This document shows positions 51,052 to 60,052 of a DNA stretch of 64,000 nucleotides, piece by piece. The notes under the pieces are model-generated. The model did no database searches, was not told where the DNA came from, and was given only the letters and a program-made list of their open reading frames with translations. Origin of the DNA: CAMPJU01 sp036675265 (GTDB lineage Bacteria; Pseudomonadota; Gammaproteobacteria; Xanthomonadales; Xanthomonadaceae); assembly GCA_036675265.1 (NCBI GenBank), contig JAKFFJ010000024.1:27198-91197 (forward strand), given 5' to 3'. How positions within the stretch are numbered: position 1 is the first letter of the stretch; the number at the start of each line of letters is the position of its first letter. Made by a program: the position numbers and the translations under genes.

Positions 51052-51815
51052 CCATCAACGTCCACGCCATCCGCGCGATCTACCGTTTCGAGATGGCGCG
51101 CACCTTCCGGACCCTGGGCGAAAGCATCCTGGCGCCGGTGCTGACGACCTCGCTGTACTTCATCGTGTTCGGCGGCGCGATCGGCTCGCGCATGGGCCAG
51201 ATCGACGGCGTCGACTACGGCGCGTTCATCGTGCCCGGCCTGGTGATGCTGTCGCTGCTCGGCGAAAGCATCTCCAACGCGTCGTTCGGCATCTACATGC
51301 CCAAGTGGGCGGGGACGATCTACGAACTGCTGTCGGCGCCGGTGTCCGCCTTCGAGGTCGTGGTCGGCTACGTCGGCGCGGCGGCGACCAAGTCGGTGAT
51401 GCTGGGCGTGCTGATCCTCCTGACGGCGCGGGTGTTCGTGCCGTACGAGATCGAGCACCCCGCCTGGGTGCTGGCGTTCCTGGTCCTGACGGCGGTCAGC
51501 TTCAGCCTGTTCGGCTTCATCATCGGGTTGTGGGCCGACGACTTCCAGAAGCTGCAGATCGTGCCGCTGATGGTGGTCACGCCGCTGACGTTCCTGGGCG
51601 GCGCGTTCTACTCGATCAAGATGCTGCCGCCGTTCTGGCAGGCGGTCACGCTCTTCAACCCCGTGGTCTACCTGGTCAGCGGGTTCCGCTGGGCCTTCTA
51701 CGGGGTGGCCGACGTGGCGGTGGGCGTGAGCCTCGCCGCCATCGTCGGGTTCCTGCTGGCGTGCCTGGCGGCCATCTGGTGGATCCTGCGCACCGGCTGG
51801 AAACTCAAGGCCTGA
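51048..51815 (+). CDS. yadH: ABC-2 type permease (YadH-like)
   Basis: 255 residues with six membrane helices. ABC-2 features: ARTFRTLGESILAPVLTTSL, YFIVFGGAIGSRMGQIDGVD, FIVPGLVMLSLLGESI and the late TFLGGAFYSIKMLPPFWQ and NPVVYLVSGFRWAFYG. Partner of the ATPase upstream. Very like enterobacterial YadH, itself uncharacterised. Confidence 0.92.
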
Positions 51816-51818
51816 CGG

Positions 51819-52628
51819 TCAGTCGACGGGCTCGTTGTCCACGTAACGGCCCTCGTACTGGAGGTTGCCGTACTTGTCGTAGAAGCGGCCGTAGCCATGC
51901 ATCTTCGCGTCGCGGACCTCGCCCTCGTAGCGGGCGCCGCTCGGGAACACGTTGACGCCCTGGCCGTTCTGGTAGTCGTTGGACCATTCGCCCACGTACT
52001 TCGAACCGGACGGCCAGGTCTTGGTGCCGAACCCGCTCAGCCGTCCGTTGGCGAACCCGCCCTCGTACCGGCCGCCGTCGTCCCACACCGCCACGCCCTG
52101 GCCGTGCGGCTGGCCGTCCTGCAACGGGCCGGTGTACGCGTAGGCTTCGCCGTCCACGTCGACGAAACGCAAGGGGCCAGCGTCGGGCCCGGCTTCGTTC
52201 ACGAGTACCTGGAACGCGCCGGCGTCGCCGGAATTGCACGACCACACGTGGTTGGAAGGATGCTGTCCGTTGCTGCGCTTCATCGCTTCGGCCATGGCGA
52301 TGGCATCCGCCTCCTGCGACGTGGGCGCCAGGCCCCAGCCGTAAGCGGTGCCGACATCGCCGTCGATGGTGCGGTACGCGCCGCAGCCGGTACCGGCCCA
52401 CGAGAGCACGACCGTGCAGCTGCCGCCGCGTTTCGTGCACTCATTGCCGGCGAAGGCCTCGGCCGCCGCACGGGACGGATGGTCGAAGGCGAAGCCGTAA
52501 TGGAACCCGTTGTTGCGATCCACCGACAGCGCGCCGTATTTCGCGTCCTGGGCGACCGCCCCACCCGCGCCCGCGAGCAGCAGGACCACGCCGGCGACGG
52601 CGGAACAACCGATTGACTTCACTTGCAT
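51819..52628 (-). CDS. DUF4189 plus MORN-repeat exported protein
   Basis: 269 residues from ATG 52628, preceded by AGGGGAGC. Signal peptide to about residue 25 (GVVLLLAGAGGAVA). Residues 27-125 are a DUF4189 domain (YGALSVDRNNGFHYGFAFDH, EAFAGNECTKRGGSCTVVLS, GCGAYRT) with paired cysteines. From about residue 165 come four to five MORN repeats (YTGPLQDGQPHGQGVAVW; YEGGFANGRLSGFGTKTW; YVGEWSNDYQNGQGVNVF; YEGEVRDAKMHGYGRFYD). MORN tandems bind lipids or proteins; here probably on the outside of the membrane. Function unknown. Confidence 0.88.
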   Translation of the reverse strand: MQVKSIGCSAVAGVVLLLAGAGGAVAQDAKYGALSVDRNNGFHYGFAFDHPSRAAAEAFAGNECTKRGGSCTVVLSWAGTGCGAYRTIDGDVGTAYGWGLAPTSQEADAIAMAEAMKRSNGQHPSNHVWSCNSGDAGAFQVLVNEAGPDAGPLRFVDVDGEAYAYTGPLQDGQPHGQGVAVWDDGGRYEGGFANGRLSGFGTKTWPSGSKYVGEWSNDYQNGQGVNVFPSGARYEGEVRDAKMHGYGRFYDKYGNLQYEGRYVDNEPVD

Positions 52629-52721
52629 TGCCAATGCTCCCCTGGGGGCGGATGCCCAAGTCTCGAAACGACAACGAGAAGCCCTCACGGCCACGAGTCG
52701 ACCCCGGCCGGCCGTGAACGA

Positions 52722-54470
52722 TCAGCGGTCGTCGCGCAGGCCGATGCGGGGTCTCGGCTTCTCCCGGTCCGACGCGTCGGGATCGCGCGGTGGCAGCGGC
52801 GGCTGCATCGTCACCACGCCCCACCCGGGGACCCGGTGCTGCATCGTCCATTCGATGCGGCGCGAGATGCGCGCCCGCCACCGCGGCCCGGCCAGCACGG
52901 TCGCCGGCGCCGCGCGCGAAGGACTGCCCAGGGACTGCGCCGTGATCGCGCCGGTCAACGCCCCCGCGGAGACGGCCGGCGCGGCCCAGACGTTGCTGCG
53001 GTTGTCCGTGCCGGTGCCGGCGCGCACGAAGAACGGGACGAAGGTGCCGTTGCGATCCTTCAGCGCCTGGTAGTCGCCGACGAAGTACCCGCCCGCGTTC
53101 GCCGCGATGGACAGGTCGAACGGCGGGGCGACGCGGGTTTCCGCCCAGGTATTGCCACCGTTGTTCGACACGGCCAGCCAGTAATCGGTGGGCAGGGTCG
53201 TGTTGTCCGCGGTGTTGCTGCGGAAGTCGTACCAGGTGACGCCGACGGTGCCGTTGTCCAGCACGTGCACGGCGGGCGTGAACGCGGCGACGCTGGTGTC
53301 GGTGCTGACCCGCGTGGGCGCCGACCAGGTGAGCCCGCCATCGATCGAACGCGAGAAGGCGATCGCATCGCGGGTGCCGCCGGTGAAGCGCGCGTCCTGC
53401 CAGACCACGTAGAGCGTGTCGCCCGTCGGCGCCGCGGCGATCTGCGCCAGGATCGCGCCGTCGCGCACCGGCGCCCCGGTTTCCGGATCGCTCGCACCCA
53501 CCGCCAGCATCTCGGCGATTTCGACCGGCGGCGCCCAGGTCGTGCCCTGGTCCGTCGAGCGCATGACCTGCACCGAAGTGCGTTCGCCAGGGCCGGAGCC
53601 GTCGATGAGCGTGAACAGGTTGACCAGCGTGCCGTCCGCGAGCACCACGACCAGGTTGCCGATCGTCTGGCTGTCGACGCCGGGGTCGAAGATCGCGCGG
53701 GCCGGCTCCCAGGACAGTCCGTTGTCCGTGGTCCGCGCGAACAGCGTGGGACCGCCGCCGCCCGCGACCAGGCGATCCCAGACCGCGTACACGTAGCCGG
53801 GTCGCGTCGGGTCCGCGGTCATCGCGTTCTTGTCGTTGAAGAACCCGGGGCCATCCAGGATCAGCGTCTCCGGGTCGCTCCAGCTCTGCCCGCCGTCCAC
53901 CGACCGGCTCGCCAGCATCGCGTTGACCGAGCCGGGCTGGAACGAGCCGCCCGAAGTCGCCAGGCCCATCGCATGGACCGTACCGTCCGGCGTGATCGTC
54001 ACCCACGGATCGGTGGCGCGTGCGTAGTTGCCGCCGTTGGCGGCGGTGCCGCCGCCGCAGGTCGAGAAGGGCAAGGGGCGGATCGACCAGTTGACGCCAC
54101 CGTCGACGGAGAATCCCGACACGACGCCGCGCGCCGAACCGTTCGACCAGCGGTCCTGCTGCCACGCGCCGACCATCCGCAGGGGGTTGGTCGGGTCCAC
54201 CGCCAGGTACGGCTCGACCTCGGCGTGGATGAACGCGGTGCCGCCGTTGGTCGGCCCGCCGCAGCTGCCGGGAAAGGGCGACAGGTTCGACACCTGGTAC
54301 AGCGGGTCCGTCGACGGGGGAGGCGGGGGCGGAGGGCCTGCCGGGGGTGGATTGGCGCCGCCGCCCCCGCCGCCACCACCACCACCGCAGCCCGCGAGCG
54401 CGAGCGACAGCAGGACGGGGACGACCACGACCAGGGACACGGGCCTTGCGTTCGGAATGCGTGCGTCCAT
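52722..54470 (-). CDS. BNR/Asp-box repeat lipoprotein (sialidase-like propeller)
   Basis: 582 residues. Lipobox LAGC then ten glycines and a run of prolines, which would act as a tether. Six Asp boxes of the S-x-D-x-G-x-T/S-W type mark a beta-propeller: SVDGGVNWS, SVDGGQSWS, TTDNGLSWE, STDQGTTWA, SIDGGLTWS and SNNGGNTWA. Sialidases share this fold, but the catalytic Arg triad and Tyr cannot be assigned here, so an adhesive or structural propeller is equally likely. Confidence 0.88.
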   Translation of the reverse strand: MDARIPNARPVSLVVVVPVLLSLALAGCGGGGGGGGGGANPPPAGPPPPPPPSTDPLYQVSNLSPFPGSCGGPTNGGTAFIHAEVEPYLAVDPTNPLRMVGAWQQDRWSNGSARGVVSGFSVDGGVNWSIRPLPFSTCGGGTAANGGNYARATDPWVTITPDGTVHAMGLATSGGSFQPGSVNAMLASRSVDGGQSWSDPETLILDGPGFFNDKNAMTADPTRPGYVYAVWDRLVAGGGGPTLFARTTDNGLSWEPARAIFDPGVDSQTIGNLVVVLADGTLVNLFTLIDGSGPGERTSVQVMRSTDQGTTWAPPVEIAEMLAVGASDPETGAPVRDGAILAQIAAAPTGDTLYVVWQDARFTGGTRDAIAFSRSIDGGLTWSAPTRVSTDTSVAAFTPAVHVLDNGTVGVTWYDFRSNTADNTTLPTDYWLAVSNNGGNTWAETRVAPPFDLSIAANAGGYFVGDYQALKDRNGTFVPFFVRAGTGTDNRSNVWAAPAVSAGALTGAITAQSLGSPSRAAPATVLAGPRWRARISRRIEWTMQHRVPGWGVVTMQPPLPPRDPDASDREKPRPRIGLRDDR

Positions 54471-54532
54471 CCGGCGATCCCCCGAGTTGTCCCGGGCAGC
54501 CTAGTCCAACCGGGCGCCCGCGTGACCATGAC

Positions 54533-56152
54533 TCAAGGCATGGTCGGCCCGGAGAGCGTTTGCTGGATCTCTTCGAGGCTGCGTCCACGGGTCTCGACGC
54601 CGCCGCGGAGCAGCATCGCGCCGGACGCCGCCATGGGAATGGAGATCAGCAGCGCGGACAGCGCGAAATGGTCGAGCATGCCCACGACGCCCAGCCCGGC
54701 GCCGAGGATGCCCCCGAACTTGGAGCTGGCGGCGATCACGCCCGACCCGGTGCCACGCAGCTGCACCGGGTAGATCTCCGCCGCGTACGGGATCAGCATC
54801 GCGATCACGCCGCTGGTCGCGACCAGGAGCGCGGCGGTCGCCCCGATGACCGCAGCCTCCGAGCGCACCCCGCCGACGGCCAGGGCCCAGAACACAAGCA
54901 GCGACAGCGTCGCCAGGCCGATGAACACGACCAGCGACCGCACGCTGCTCCAGTGGTGGTACAGCCACACCACCACGCCGATGCCGGGCAATGCCAGCAG
55001 GGCGGACTGCGTGAGCAGGGTGCTGACCGCCGACGGATCGACGCCGAATTCCACCAGGTTGATGGGCAGCCACAGGATGAACCCGAAGTTGGCCAGGCCC
55101 CAGGCCACGCCGCACGTCACCAGGCCCCAGGTGATGCGGGCATGGCGGCCGCGCAGCAGTTGGCGGATGCCGGTCACCGGATGTTGCTCGTCGATCACCG
55201 GCGCGCCCGGATGCAGCGTGTCGTCGCGTTCGATCGCCGACGCGGACCCGGCGTACCGGCGCAGCACGGCGCGCGCCTGGTCCTCCAGCCCCGCGTTCGA
55301 CAGGAATCGCGGCGACTCCGGGATCCAGCGGTTCAGCAGCAGGATCAAGGCGCCGGTCGGCAGGTTGAGCAGCCACAGCACGCGCCAGCTGAAGGCAGGC
55401 TCGAGCATCGCCGCCGCGCCCGCAGCGAGCAGGTAGCCGGCCGACGTCCCCACGCCGCCCAGCGCGACCAGCAGCCAGCCGCGGTGCGCGGCCGGGACGG
55501 TCTCGGCCATCAGGGTGAAGGCGATCGGCAACATGCCGCCCGCCGATGCGCCCATCAGGAAGCACATCGCCAGGTTCCACGCGAACGTGGGCATCACGCC
55601 GCAGATGGCGGTCCCGATGAACATCAGCGCCGACAGCAGGATGCCCGCGCGCCGGCCGAACCGGTCCGCCAGCCAGCCCCATGCCACCGAGCCGACCGTG
55701 GTCCCGATGAGCGCCACCAGCGCGAGCACGCTCGCCGTCGACTGGGTGATGTCGTATTCCCGGCTCATGCCCGGCGCCACGAAACCCAGCGTCGCCGGTT
55801 TCATCACGTCCACCGCGAGCGCGACCACCAGCGCGAAGACCAGGATCCAGTGCGCGCGGTTGAGCGGCACGCCGTCTGCGACGTGGAAGTGCACGTGGCC
55901 GCGGTCGCCGCGCGCGGCCTCGCGCATCAGGGCCATCCGCGGCATCAGCCCGTAGCCGGCCAGCACCACGCCGGCGGGGATCAGCGCCATGCCCCACAGC
56001 ATCCAGGCGTCCATCGGCATGCCGACCATCTGCCAGCCGGTGTGCCGCCCCATGAGGAACATCGGTGCGTGCGAGAACACGCCGGCGACGATCAACGCAC
56101 AGCCGGTCCAGAACGCGACGGGATGGTGGAACCCGATGCCGCCGGGTCGCAC
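54533..56152 (-). CDS. MFS transporter with two extra N-terminal helices
   Basis: 539 residues. Two hydrophobic helices (FWTGCALIVAGVFSHAPMFL; WMLWGMALIPAGVVLAGYGL) come before a standard 12-helix MFS core that starts near residue 95. MFS marker loop WGWLADRFGRRAG (helix 2-3), the charged RWIPESPRFL after helix 6, and AAEIYPVQLRGTGSG late in the core are of the sugar/aromatic-acid porter type. Substrate unknown. Begins 7 bp after the DUF3297 stop. Confidence 0.9.
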   Translation of the reverse strand: MRPGGIGFHHPVAFWTGCALIVAGVFSHAPMFLMGRHTGWQMVGMPMDAWMLWGMALIPAGVVLAGYGLMPRMALMREAARGDRGHVHFHVADGVPLNRAHWILVFALVVALAVDVMKPATLGFVAPGMSREYDITQSTASVLALVALIGTTVGSVAWGWLADRFGRRAGILLSALMFIGTAICGVMPTFAWNLAMCFLMGASAGGMLPIAFTLMAETVPAAHRGWLLVALGGVGTSAGYLLAAGAAAMLEPAFSWRVLWLLNLPTGALILLLNRWIPESPRFLSNAGLEDQARAVLRRYAGSASAIERDDTLHPGAPVIDEQHPVTGIRQLLRGRHARITWGLVTCGVAWGLANFGFILWLPINLVEFGVDPSAVSTLLTQSALLALPGIGVVVWLYHHWSSVRSLVVFIGLATLSLLVFWALAVGGVRSEAAVIGATAALLVATSGVIAMLIPYAAEIYPVQLRGTGSGVIAASSKFGGILGAGLGVVGMLDHFALSALLISIPMAASGAMLLRGGVETRGRSLEEIQQTLSGPTMP

Positions 56153-56159
56153 GGAGGGT

Positions 56160-56441
56160 TCAGCCCTTGTCGAGCAGGAAGAACGGTTCGACCTTGCCCC
56201 GGATCTTCATCGTCATCGGGTGCCCGCGGCGATCCAGCGCCCGCCCGGCGGCCACCCGCACCCAGCCTTCACTGACGCAGTATTCCTCGATGTTGGTGCG
56301 CTCCTCGCCGTTGAAACGGATGCCGATGCCCCGCTCGAGCAGGTCGGCGTCGTAGTGCGGGCTGCGCGGATCGGTGGAGAGCCGGTCCGGGAGCGTGGCG
56401 TTCGGCGTGTCGCTGGGCGGGTCGCTGGGCGTGTCGGTCAT
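56160..56441 (-). CDS. DUF3297 family protein
   Basis: 93 residues from ATG 56441. Family segments are LPDRLSTDPRSPHYDADLLE, RGIGIRFNGEERTNIEEYCV, EGWVRVAAGRALDRRG and MTMKIRGKVEPFF. The family is a small, soluble, uncharacterised group common in proteobacteria including xanthomonads. The first 20 residues (a TPSDPPSD repeat) are extra. Probably co-transcribed with the MFS gene. Confidence 0.88.
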   Translation of the reverse strand: MTDTPSDPPSDTPNATLPDRLSTDPRSPHYDADLLERGIGIRFNGEERTNIEEYCVSEGWVRVAAGRALDRRGHPMTMKIRGKVEPFFLLDKG

Positions 56442-56563
56442 CGTGGGGCGGTGCGTGCGTCGGGAGGCGCAAGCATAGCCCGAGCGCCCGGGGGCGCCTG
56501 CCTGCACCCCATTCACGGCTACGGCTTCAGACTCGGACGCCGGTCCACGCAAGGGAGCGGCGC

Positions 56564-57370
56564 ATGCGCCTGCAGGGAAAGGTCGCCCTGGTCACCGGCA
56601 GCGGGCAGGGCATCGGCCGCGGCATCGCGGTGCGGCTGGCCCGGGAGGGCGCCAAGGTGGTCGTCGAGGACCTGGCCGACGATGCCGATTCGCGCGAGAC
56701 GCTGCGCCTGGTCGAGGAAGCCGGCAGCCAGGGCTGCGTGCTCGCGGCCGACGTCGGCGACGTCGACGCAGTGCGCGCGATGGTCGACGAGGCCGCGCGG
56801 CGGATGGGCCGGCTGGACATCCTGGTCAACAACGCGGGCGTCGAGCGCTTCGCCCCCTTCGACGAGGTCACCGAAGCCGACTACGACTTCGTCATGGACG
56901 TCAACCTGAAGGGCGCGTTCTTCGCCGCCCAGGCCTTCGTGCGCCAGTGCAGGGCGGCGAAGCAGGGCGGCAGGATCATCAACATCAGTTCGGTGCACGA
57001 GCAGCTGCCCTTCCCGAACCACGCGCCGTACTCGGCCAGCAAGGGCGGCATGAAGATGCTGATGCGCAACCTGGCGGTCGAGCTGGCGCCGCTGGGCATC
57101 ACGGTGAACAACATCGCGCCGGGCGCGATCCGCACGCCCATCAATGCCGCCGTGATCGAGGACCCGGCGTTGCTCGAGCCGCTGCTGGCCAACATCCCGC
57201 TCAAGCGGCTCGGCACGCCGAAGGACGTGGCCGGCGTCGTGGCGTTCCTCGCCTCGTCCGATGCCGACTACATCACCGGCAGCACGGTGTACGTCGATGG
57301 CGGGCTGTTGTGGGACTACACGGAGAAGCGGATCCGGTCCGACGAGGACGCCGGTGGCGATGAACGCTGA
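56564..57370 (+). CDS. SDR family oxidoreductase (glucose 1-dehydrogenase-like)
   Basis: 268 residues. Nucleotide motif VTGSGQGIGRGIAVRL at residue 10, NNAGVERFAPFDEV, active-site Ser in SSVHEQLPF and YSASKGGMKML. NITPLG-type tail PGAIRTPINAAVI and GSTVYVDGGLLWDYTEKRI. Close to the glucose 1-dehydrogenase/3-oxoacyl reductase group. Its stop overlaps the trehalase start by 11 bp. Joined to trehalase, oxidation of the released glucose is a reasonable inference. Confidence 0.9.
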   Translation: MRLQGKVALVTGSGQGIGRGIAVRLAREGAKVVVEDLADDADSRETLRLVEEAGSQGCVLAADVGDVDAVRAMVDEAARRMGRLDILVNNAGVERFAPFDEVTEADYDFVMDVNLKGAFFAAQAFVRQCRAAKQGGRIINISSVHEQLPFPNHAPYSASKGGMKMLMRNLAVELAPLGITVNNIAPGAIRTPINAAVIEDPALLEPLLANIPLKRLGTPKDVAGVVAFLASSDADYITGSTVYVDGGLLWDYTEKRIRSDEDAGGDER

Positions 57371-58985
57371 GGGCCGCGCCGCCGAACGGCTGCAGCGACG
57401 CGATGCCGAGGAGAATGCCGAACGCGTCGCCCGGGTCGCCCCGGCGGACACGCTGTCGCCCGCGGACCGGTACCAGGAGTTGTTCGTCGCGGTGCAGACG
57501 GCGCGCGTGTTCCCGGACAGCAAGACCTTCGTCGACTGTGCCCCGCTGGGCGACCCGGAAGACATCCTCGAGGCGTACCGGGCGACCCATGGTCGGGGCG
57601 ACTTCGACCTCGCGCGCTTCGTCGAGGAACACTTCGTCACCGAGCACCCGCCCGAGAGCCTCTACGTCTCCGACCCGGACCGGCCGCTGCGCGACCACAT
57701 CGACCTGCTGTGGGACGTATTGACGCGCAAGCCGCGCGAACACCCGACCGGCTCGTCGTTGCTGCCCCTGCCGCACGACTACGTGGTCCCGGGCGGGCGC
57801 TTCGGCGAGCTGTACTACTGGGATTCGTACTTCACGATGCAGGGCCTGGCCGAGAGCGGGCGCCAGGACCTGCTGCGTTCGATGGCCGACGACTTCGCCT
57901 ACCTGATCGACACCTACGGCCACGTGCCGAACGGCAACCGCAGCTATTACCTGAGCCGTTCCCAGCCGCCGGTGTTCGCGCTGATGACGGAACTGTTCGA
58001 GGAGAAGGGCGTGTGCCATGCCACGCGCTACCTGCCGCGCCTGCGCCGCGAGCACGCGTACTGGATGGACGGCTGCGACGAGTTGCGCCCGGGCGAGGCG
58101 CATCGCTGCTGCGTGCGGATGCCCGACGGCGCGCTGCTCAACCGTTATTGGGACGACCGCGACACGCCGCGCGAGGAAGCCTGGATCGAGGACGTCACGA
58201 CGGCCCGGGACAGTGGCCGCCCCGTGCACGAGGTCTATCGCGAGCTGCGCGCCGCGGCGGCATCGGGCTGGGACTTCAGCTCGCGCTGGTGCGGTGGCGA
58301 CGGGGCGCTGACCAGCATCCGCACCACCGCGATCCTGCCGGTCGACCTCAACGCCTTCCTGCACAAGCTGGAGGCGCAGGTCGCCCAGCTGGCCGCCGCG
58401 GTCGGGGAGGAGGACTGCGCCGAACGCTTCGCGAAGCTCGCGCGCGAACGCGCCATGGCGATGGACAAGTGGTTCTGGCGCGAGGCGCCAGGCGGCTGGT
58501 TCGACTACGACCTGCAGGACGACAAGCCGCGCGACCTGCTGTGCGCGGCGACGGCAACGCCGCTGTATGTCGGCCTGGGCACCGCCGACCAGGCCGCGCG
58601 CGTGGCTGCGACGCTGCGCCAGCACCTGCTGGAACCGGGCGGCCTGGCGACGACCCGCAACGAGAGTGGCCAGCAGTGGGACGCGCCGAACGGCTGGGCG
58701 CCGCTGCAGTGGATCGCCATCCGCGGCCTGCGCGCCCACGGCCAGCACGCGCTGGCTGGCGAGATCGCGCACCGCTGGCTCGCCACGGTGGGCAGCCTCT
58801 ACGCGCGCGAAGGCAAGCTGGTCGAGAAGTACGTCCTGCGCCCGTCGCGCGATGGTGCGCACGGGGGTGGCGGGGGCGAGTACCCGTTGCAGGACGGCTT
58901 CGGCTGGACCAACGGCGTCACCCGGCGCCTGCTGCACGAAGCCCCGCGCGATCCCGCCGGGCAGGTGCGCGCGCACCACGCCTGA
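57360..58985 (+). CDS. treA: Trehalase, GH37 (cytoplasmic)
   Basis: Hydrolyses trehalose to two glucose units. 541 residues from ATG 57360, overlapping the SDR stop. The two family signatures are PGGRFGELYYWDSYF at about residue 143 and QWDAPNGWAPLQW near 438, with LPHDYVVPGG, NGNRSYYLSRSQPP and GGGGEYPLQDGFGWTNGV also intact. No signal peptide, so the cytoplasmic TreF type rather than periplasmic TreA. It suggests use or recycling of trehalose as osmolyte. Confidence 0.95.
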   Translation: MNAEGRAAERLQRRDAEENAERVARVAPADTLSPADRYQELFVAVQTARVFPDSKTFVDCAPLGDPEDILEAYRATHGRGDFDLARFVEEHFVTEHPPESLYVSDPDRPLRDHIDLLWDVLTRKPREHPTGSSLLPLPHDYVVPGGRFGELYYWDSYFTMQGLAESGRQDLLRSMADDFAYLIDTYGHVPNGNRSYYLSRSQPPVFALMTELFEEKGVCHATRYLPRLRREHAYWMDGCDELRPGEAHRCCVRMPDGALLNRYWDDRDTPREEAWIEDVTTARDSGRPVHEVYRELRAAAASGWDFSSRWCGGDGALTSIRTTAILPVDLNAFLHKLEAQVAQLAAAVGEEDCAERFAKLARERAMAMDKWFWREAPGGWFDYDLQDDKPRDLLCAATATPLYVGLGTADQAARVAATLRQHLLEPGGLATTRNESGQQWDAPNGWAPLQWIAIRGLRAHGQHALAGEIAHRWLATVGSLYAREGKLVEKYVLRPSRDGAHGGGGGEYPLQDGFGWTNGVTRRLLHEAPRDPAGQVRAHHA

Positions 58986-58994
58986 GGCGCGGCG

Positions 58995-59294
58995 TCACGG
59001 CGGGTTGTGGTGGCGCACCTCGCGGATGGCATCGACCCACAGGTCGCGCCGGCCGGCCGATTCCGGATGCTCCATCGCGGGATCCTCGATGCGCACCACC
59101 GCGTTGCTGCCCTCGCGACCTGCGTGGTCGAAGAACACCTGCACCGTCGGTTTCACCGCCACGATGCCTTGCACCACCTCGCCGTCGTCCATCAGCAGCG
59201 ACACGCGGTCGCCGATGGCGAGGTCCTTGATGGTGTCCTCCAGCCGCGCGATCCGGTCGGCGTCGGTGTGCACGCGGTCTGCAATGCGGGCCAT
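58995..59294 (-). CDS. DUF3247 family protein
   Basis: 99 residues, soluble. Seen are VHTDADRIARLEDTIKDLAI, VSLLMDDGEVVQGIVAVKPT and VQVFFDHAGREGSNAVVRIE, the DUF3247 pattern confined mostly to xanthomonads. The middle is Sm-like in its strand pattern, which could bind RNA, but no function is known. Converges on trehalase. Confidence 0.85.
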   Translation of the reverse strand: MARIADRVHTDADRIARLEDTIKDLAIGDRVSLLMDDGEVVQGIVAVKPTVQVFFDHAGREGSNAVVRIEDPAMEHPESAGRRDLWVDAIREVRHHNPP

Positions 59295-59337
59295 GGCCAG
59301 CTCCAAGTGACAACCCCCGCAGCCTGCCCGCCCGCCC

Positions 59338-59361
59338 GTAGGAGCGGCGTGAGCCGCGACC
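59338..59361. repeat. GTAGGAGCGGC-family repeat
   Basis: GTAGGAGCGGCGTGAGCCGC plus four bases, between DUF3247 and tesA. Same family as 28777-28800. Confidence 0.7.
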
Positions 59362-59365
59362 GCCC

Positions 59366-60028
59366 TCAGTCCAGCAGCGGCGCCAACGCCTCCCAGACGT
59401 GGTCCCGCAACTCGTCCTGCACGCCGGCAACGGGGTGCAGGTTGTCGTCCTGGAAGTTGTCGCGCCCGGTGGCGATCGGCTCGAGCAGGAACGGCACCAG
59501 CGCGGTGTCGAACCGCTTCGCCAGCAGGGGATAGCTCGCGGCGAACCCGCGCGTGTAGTCGGGCCCGAGGTTGGGCGGCATCTGCATGCCGACCAGCAGG
59601 ACCTCGGCGCGGGCGCCGTGCGCCGCGCCGATCATCCAGGCGAGGTTGCGGCGCATGGCGTCGATGGGCAGCCCGCGCAGGCCGTCGTTCGCGCCCAGCG
59701 CGATCACCACGACGGCAGGCCGGTGCCGGTCGAGCGCATCGATGATCCGCGCCTTGCCCCCGGCGGTGGTCTCGCCGCTGATGCTCGCGTTGACCACGCG
59801 CCAGCCGGGCGCGCGGTCCTCGATGCGATCGGCCGTCAGCGCCACCCAGCCCTCGTCCGTGGCCAGGCCATAGGCGGCCGACAGCGAGTCGCCCATCACC
59901 AGTACGGTGCGCGGCCCGTCGGCGGATTGGGCGGATGCAGCGAAGGGCAGCCACGCGGCCAGGAGCACCGCACCCCAGCGGATGGCCCATTGTGAAACCC
60001 GGTGGCGGCTGGCATATGGGATGGTCAT
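59366..60028 (-). CDS. tesA: Acyl-CoA thioesterase I / lysophospholipase (TesA)
   Basis: 220 residues from ATG 60028, with a signal peptide (WGAVLLAAWLPFAASA), so periplasmic. SGNH blocks are complete: LVMGDSLSAAYGL (Ser), ISGETTAGG, VIALGANDGLRG (Asn) and DNLHPVAGVQ (Asp, His). A broad esterase/lipid hydrolase. It is divergent from ybbA-ybbP with only 24 bp between the start codons, the arrangement conserved in E. coli. Confidence 0.95.
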   Translation of the reverse strand: MTIPYASRHRVSQWAIRWGAVLLAAWLPFAASAQSADGPRTVLVMGDSLSAAYGLATDEGWVALTADRIEDRAPGWRVVNASISGETTAGGKARIIDALDRHRPAVVVIALGANDGLRGLPIDAMRRNLAWMIGAAHGARAEVLLVGMQMPPNLGPDYTRGFAASYPLLAKRFDTALVPFLLEPIATGRDNFQDDNLHPVAGVQDELRDHVWEALAPLLD

Positions 60029-60052
60029 CGTTCCATTTTGACAGGACATCCC

